Of a DNA stretch of 64,000 nt, positions 57,590-64,000 are shown one piece after another. Source of the stretch: Haliotis asinina (lineage: Eukaryota > Mollusca > Gastropoda > Lepetellida > Haliotidae). The stretch lies in contig NC_090290.1 of the NCBI RefSeq assembly GCF_037392515.1, positions 26,185,753-26,249,752 of the forward strand, written 5' to 3'. The notes under the pieces are model-generated. The model saw only the letters and a program-made list of their open reading frames with translations. It did not search any database and had not been told where the DNA came from. The first letter of the stretch is position 1; every line of letters starts with the position of its first letter. The position numbers were made by a program, and so were the translations under genes.

Positions 57590-58430
57590 CGCCAAGCAGA
57601 CTATTCCACACTACTTATGTTACTCCACCTATTTTCCCCACACTACGTATCTTACTCCACCTATTTTCCCCACACTACTTATGTTACTCCACCTATTTTC
57701 CCCACACTACTTATGTTACTCCACCTATTTTCCCCACACTACTTAAGTTACTCCACCTATTTTCCCCACACTACTTATGTTACTCAACCTATTTTCCCCA
57801 CACTACTTATGTTACTCAACCTATTTTCCCCACACTACTTATGTTACTCCACCTATTTTCCCCACTTTACTTATGTTACTCAACCTATTTTCCCCACACT
57901 ACTTATGTTACTCAACCTATTTTCCCCACACTACTTATGTTACTCAACCTATTTTCCCCACACTACTTATGTTACTCAACCTATTTTCCCCACACTACTT
58001 ATGTTACTCAACCTACTGTCCCCACACTACTTATGTTACTCAACCTACTGTCCCCACACTACTTATGTTACTCAACCTACTGTCCCCACACTACTTATGT
58101 TACTCAACCTACTGTCCCCACACTACTTATGTTACTCAACCTACTGTCCCCACACTACTTATGTTACTCAACCTACTGTCCCCACACTACTTATGTTACT
58201 CAACCTACTGTCCCCACACTACTTATGTTACTCAACCTACTGTCCCCACACTACTTATGTTACTCAACCTACTGTCCCCACACTACTTATGTTACTCAAC
58301 CTACTGTCCCCACACTACTTATGTTACTCCACCTATTTTCCCCACACTACTTATGTTACTCAACCTACTGTCCCCACACTAATTATGATGTTCCACCTCC
58401 TTTCCTCACACAGCTTAAGTTGCTTCAACT
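57590..58430 (+). repeat. 32-bp minisatellite, forward block 1, about 26 copies
   Basis: Unit: 'ttatgttactcaacctactg', then 'tccccacactac'. The left part has 'cacctattttcc', the right part 'caacctactgtcc', so there are two homogenised sub-blocks. Three units are 96 bp, giving 32-residue repeats in all frames. Not called as protein. Confidence 0.96.
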
Positions 58431-58454
58431 ACCTTCACCTGAGATTCAGTAGTG

Positions 58455-58655
58455 GCGATTGTGGGTGGAGTAACATACGTCGTGTGGGGAAAATAGGTGG
58501 AGCAACATACGTCGTGTGGAGAAAGTAGGTGGAGTAACATACGTAGTGTGGGGAAAATAGGTGGAGTAACATACGTCGTGTGGGGAAAATAGGTGGAGCA
58601 ACATACGTCGTGTGGAGAAAGTAGGTGGAGTAACATACGTAGTGTGGGGAAAGTA
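58455..58655 (-). repeat. 32-bp minisatellite, inverted block, about 6 copies
   Basis: Same unit as the flanking blocks but reverse-complemented: 'gtggagtaacatacgtcgtg', then 'tggggaaaatag'. Confidence 0.95.
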
Positions 58656-58659
58656 GGAG

Positions 58660-59215
58660 CTTCACCTACTTTCCCGAAACAACATACATTACACAACCTA
58701 CTTTCCACACTACTTATGTTACTCTGCCTACTTTAACCATACTACTTATGTCACTCTACCAACTTTCGCCACAAAAGCTTTTCTACTCCACCTTTAACCA
58801 CACTAGGTATGTTACTCCACCGTCTTTCCCCACACTACGTATGTTACTCCACCTACTTTAACCACACTATGTATGTTACTCCACCTACTTTCCCCACACG
58901 ACGTATGTTACTCCACCTACTTTCCCCACACGACGTATGTTACTCCACCTACTTTCCCCACACGGCGTATGTTACTCCACTTACTTTCCCCACACGACGT
59001 ATGTTACTCCACCTACTTTCCCCACACGACGTATGTTACTCCACCTACTTTCCCCACACGACGTATGTTACTCCACCTACTTTCCCCACACGACGTATGT
59101 TACTCCACTTACTTTCCCCACACTACGTATGTTACTCCACCTACTTTCCCCACACGGCGTATGTTACTCCACTTACTTTCCCCACACGGCGTATGTTACT
59201 CCTCCCACAATCGCC
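58660..59215 (+). repeat. 32-bp minisatellite, forward block 2, about 17 copies
   Basis: Unit: 'gtatgttactccacctactt', then 'tccccacacgac'. It uses the 'acgacgtatg' variant found in the inverted block, not the 'actacttatg' of block 1. Confidence 0.95.
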
Positions 59216-60339
59216 ACTACTTAATCTTCCTTGAGATCTCATGCACCCACAACTGCCACTACCGAATCTACCTTGACATCTCCTCTACCCACAACTGTTA
59301 CTTCCGAGTGTACCTCCACAATTACTGTAACTTCCATGACATCTGGTGCACCCACAACCCGGATCATGTCAGCAAGAACTGGTTGGCATCGACGCTGAGC
59401 GCTCTTTGCAGATCTTTATATTTTACTATTCGATAGAACAAATGTGCCCCGTTGATGATATTTCCACTTCTCTAGTCCTGTTCTTACTTCAGCAAAAAGC
59501 GGGCTAGGGCACTGAAGTATTGTACAAAATTCTACCCCTTCCAAGTTTACAATGACACCTCCCCTCTGGTGAAAAAGGGAAAACAGTCTCTGAGCCTGCT
59601 GTGATCCTGTTCACATGACCCAACACCTAACATCTCAGATCGACATGCAATAGTTGATGGCGAGGCGCGTAGTGCTATGAAACGTTAACTCAAGTTCAGT
59701 TTTTGTCTCGGTGCTCTATGTGATACATCAACTAAAGTGTCAGTTTTAAATACTTATGCGGCCTGTTTTTGCCCGTAGTAATTCTATACAACTTTACAAA
59801 AACACATAAACAATCTTTAAACGTTTTATCTGTACTGGCACGCGTGTGTTCCCATAGGGTTTAATAAGATTCTCAGCTAATGAAGCATAGCCAGACTTTC
59901 CAGTGATGAACATAATACAGCTGAACAAAAAATAACCGCAACACTAAAATATCCGAATGACACTTTTACCTCCCCACCACCAATCCAGTTTACCAGTGGT
60001 AAAGGGAAGTTCTCTCGCCGCCGACATTCTGCTTCAATGGACATGCAGGGAGCTGAGTGACGTAGCCTTGTGTGTTTTGTAGGCATATTTCCACCTGGAC
60101 GGGCATGTGTAGGGCCATGCCCATCCTCTTCATAAATTGTAAGAGGATATTTCTTTGAGCTTTGATTTCTGACCCAAGGCAACGTTTTACATGCCGGGCC
60201 TCCATTGATAACATTGTCATTGGGGTGGACAACATGTGGTATCATCAAGACCAGGTTATGGTAGACCAGTGGCTATCACGGAGAAACAGCAAGCATAGCA
60301 TCCCTTGGTTAAAACACATATGTTCCTGCCACTGTGTTT
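59216..60339. other. Intergenic, no gene recognised
   Basis: Starts with a few diverged 'cccacaactgccactacc' repeats (59220-59360). A 123-codon minus frame at 59877-60248 has no family I recognise. It may be part of an old transposon. Confidence 0.4.
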
Positions 60340-60497
60340 TATTCACGTTAAAACACCCTTATAACTATCACCAGTTAAGTAATGTAGAAACCTACATATG
60401 TAACTATCACCAGTCAACAGTTTTGAAACATACACATAACTATCACCAGTGAATTACTTTTGAAACATATATACATATATCTATCTATATATATCTA

Positions 60498-60540
<43 letters not shown>

Positions 60541-63500
60541 ATAACTATCACAAGTTCATTATTATTAAAACATACATACAACAATCATCAGTTAGTTTTT
60601 GTTGAAACATACATATAACTGTCATCAGTTAATTATTGTTGAAACATACATATAACTATCATCAGTTAATTATTGTTGAAACATACATACAACTATCATC
60701 AGTTAATTATTGTTGAAACATACATATAACTATCATCACTTAATTATTGTTAAAACATACACACAACTATCATCAGTTAATTATTGTTGAAACATACATA
60801 CAACTATCATCAGTTAGTTATTGTTGAAACATACATATAACTATCATCACTTAATTATTGTTGAAACATACATACAATTATCATCAGTTAGTTATTGTTG
60901 AAACACACATATAACTATCATCAGTTAATTATTGTTGAAACATACATACAACTATCATCACTTAATTATTGTTGAAACATACATATAACTATCATCACTT
61001 AATTATTGTTGAAACATACATATAACTATCATCAGTTAGTTATTGTTGAAACATACATATGTAACTATCATCAGTCAGTTATTGGTGAAACATAAATATA
61101 ACTATCATCAGTTAGTTATTGGTGAAACATACATATAACTATCATCAGTAAGTTATTGTTGAAACATACATATAACTATCATCAGTTAGTTATTGTTGAA
61201 ACATACATATAACTAACATCAGTTAATTATTGTTGAAACATACATATAACTATCATCAGTTAATTATTGTTGAAACATACATATAACTATCATCAGTTAG
61301 TTATTGTTGAAACATACATATAACTATCATCAGTTAATTATTGTTGAAACATACATATAACTATCATCACCTAATTATTTTTGAAACATACATACAACTA
61401 TCATCAGTTAATTATTGCTGAAACATACATATAACTATCATCAGTTAGTTATTGTTGAAACATACATATAACTATCATCAGATAGTTCTTGTTGAAACAT
61501 ACATATAACTATCATCAGTTAGTTATTGTTGAAACATACATATAACTATCATCAGTTAGTTATTGTTGAAGCATACATACAACGATCATCAGTTAATTAT
61601 TGTTGAACCATACATACAACTATCATCAGTTAATTATTGTTGAAACATACATATAACTATCATCAGTTAATTATTGTTGAAACATACATATAACTATCAT
61701 CAGTTAATTATTGTTGAAACATACATATAACTTTCATCAGTTAGTTACTGTTGAAACATACATACAACTATCATCAGTTAGTTACTGTTGAAACATACAT
61801 ATAACTATCATCAGTTAATTATTATTAAAACATACATATAACTATCATCACTTAATTATTGTTGAAACATACATACAACTATCATCAGTTAGTTATTGTT
61901 GAAACATACATATAACTATCATCACTTAATTATTATTAAAACATACATATAACTATCATCACTTAATTATTGTTGAAACATACGTACAACTATCATGAGT
62001 TAGTTATTGTTGAAACATACATATAACTATCATCAGTTAGTTATTGTTGAAACATACATATAACTATCATCAGTTAATTGTTGTTGAAACACACATATAA
62101 CTATCATCAGTTAGTTATTGTTGAAACATACATATAACTATCATCAGTTAGTCATTGTTGAAACATACATACAACTATCATCAGTTAGTTATTGTTGAAA
62201 CATACATGATAGTTAATTATTGTTGAAACACACATATAACTATCATCAGTTAGTTATTGTTGAAACATACATATAACTATCATCAGCTAGTTATTGTTGA
62301 AGCATACATACAATTGTCATCAGTTAATTATTGTTGGAACATACATATAACTATCATCAGTTAATTATTGTTGAAACACACATATAACTATCATCAGTTA
62401 ATTATTGTTGAAACATACATATAACTATCATCAGTTAAGTATTGTTGAAATATACATATAACTATCATCACTTAGTTATTGTTGAAACATACATATAACT
62501 ATCATCAGTTAGTTACTGTTGAAACATACATACAACTATCATCAGTTAGTTACTGTTGAAACATACATATAACTATCATCAGTTAATTATTATTAAAACA
62601 TACATACAACTATCATCAGTTAGTTATTCTTGAAACATACATATAATTATCATCACTTAATTATTATTAAAACATACATATAACTATCATCAGTTAATTA
62701 TTGTTGAAACATACACACAACTATCATCAGTTAGTTATTGTTGAAACATACATATAACGATCATCAGTTAGTTATTATTAAAACACACATATAACTATCA
62801 TCAGTTAATTATTACTAAAACATACATATAACTATCATCACTTAATTATTGTTGAAACACACATATAACTATCATCAGTTAATTATTGTTGAAACATACA
62901 TACAACTATCATCAGTTAGTTATTGTTGAAACATACATACAACTATCATCAGTTAGTTATTGTTGAAACATACATACAACTATCATCAGTTAGTTATTGT
63001 TGAAAGATACATACAACTATCATCAGTTAATTATTGTTGAAACATACATACAACTATGATCAGTTAGTTATTGTTGAAGCATACATACAACTATCATCAG
63101 TTAATTATTGTTGAAACATACATACAACTATCATCACTTAATTATTGTTGAAACATACATATAACTATCATCAGTTAATTTTTGTTGAAACATACATATA
63201 ACTATCATCACTTAATTATTGTTGAAACATACATATAACTATCATCAGTTAGTTACTGTTGAAACAAACATATAACTATCATCAGTTAGTTATTATTAAA
63301 ACATACATATAACTATCATCACTTAATTATTGTTGAAACATACATACAACTATCATCAGTTAGTTATTGTTGAAACATACATATAACTATCATCACTTAA
63401 TTATTATTACAACATACATATAACTATCATCACTTAATTATTGTTGAAACATACATACAACTATCATCAGTTAGTTATTATTAAAACACACATATAACTA

Positions 63501-64000
63501 TCATCAGTTAGTTATTATTAAAACATACATATAACTATCATCACTTAATTATTGTTGAAACACACATATAACTATCATCACTTAATTATTGTTGAAACAC
63601 ACATATAACTATCATCAGTTAATTATTGTTGAAACATACACACAACTATCATCACTTAATTATTGTTGAAACATACATACAACTATCATCAGTTAATTAT
63701 TGTTGAAACATACATACAACTATCATCAGTTAGTTATTGTTGAAACATACATACAACTATCATCAGTTAGTTTTTGTTGAAACATACATATAACTATCAT
63801 CACTTAATTATTATTACAACATACATATAACTATCATCACTTAATTATTGTTGAAACATACATACAACTATCATCAGTTAGTTATTGTTGAAAGATACAT
63901 ATAACTATCATCAGTTAGTTATTATTAAAACACACATATAACTATCATCAGTTAGTTATTATTAAAACATACATATAACTATCATCACTTAACTATTGTT
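60340..64000. repeat. 37-bp minisatellite, about 98 copies, running off the right edge
   Basis: Unit: 'ttaattattgttgaaacata', then 'catataactatcatcag'. First copies (60340-60470) are diverged, the rest similar. Common two-state sites: taattatt/tagttatt, catatAact/catacAact, gttgaaa/attaaaa. Confidence 0.97.
60472..60542. repeat. (CTAT)n microsatellite within the 37-bp array
   Basis: CTAT/ATAT tract that interrupts the array near its left end. Confidence 0.95.

Noticed and set aside
57571..59436. Frames of 140-303 codons with 32-residue repeats
   Set aside because: Three units of 32 bp make 96 bp, so all frames repeat. They differ only by frame and have no family features.
1..64000. CRISPR-like arrays
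   Set aside because: The arrays have no unique spacers between repeats; units are contiguous, and the window is clearly animal.

Overview
The window is animal genomic DNA: genes split into short exons with GT-AG introns, many tRNA-derived SINEs, and about 30% of the sequence in minisatellites. A recurrent SINE (tRNA-like head, a 'gatattgctgg...attgctaaaagcggcgtaaaac' type core, ACTC tail) and a second repeat ('gtctggaccagacaat', 'gatgacatgtgtcaacc', 'gacaagcatggg') are ones I associate with vetigastropod snails, abalone (Haliotis) above all. The organism call rests on that recall and should be checked.

The clear genes are two tandem polypeptide N-acetylgalactosaminyltransferase-like (GALNT, GT27 plus ricin-type lectin) genes on the + strand. 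Gene A enters from the left, with exons 5-11 at 3791-9128. Gene B is complete, with 11 exons at 12058-23503 and 592 codons. Exons 5-10 have identical lengths in both genes (211, 118, 192, 129, 96 and 150 bp) and the same phases, so they arose by tandem duplication, but the introns are unrelated in content. A third, minus-strand locus (43543-44518) encodes the signal peptide and propeptide of an activin/myostatin-like TGF-beta family ligand. I could not find its mature domain.

The most interesting signal is in the GALNT introns. Several large minisatellites have units homologous to the splice junction beside them. The 45-bp array in gene B intron 5 starts at the exon 5 donor. The 39-bp array in intron 6 runs into the exon 7 acceptor and shares 15 nt with the exon. 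The roughly 48-bp array in intron 9 runs into the exon 10 acceptor and shares 14 nt. A degenerate 29-bp repeat in intron 4 starts at the exon 4 donor, and the 3.5-kb 28-bp array at the left edge (gene A intron 4) looks like the same thing. In the two acceptor-derived arrays, almost every copy has lost the AG.

Layout: 1-3485 minisatellite; 3791-9128 gene A; 9129-12057 intergenic with a SINE and a perfect inverted SINE dimer inside one target-site duplication (11393-11770); 12058-23503 gene B; 23504-39770 mostly non-coding with a Tc1 relic, a small MITE and SINEs; 39780-41905 40-bp array; 43543-44518 TGF-beta propeptide gene; 46900-51600 several minisatellites; 52471-53371 mariner-like element inserted in a minisatellite; 55560-59215 SINEs and 32-bp arrays in alternating orientation; 60340-64000 37-bp array leaving the window. 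The very long open frames in the arrays follow from the repeat period and are not genes.
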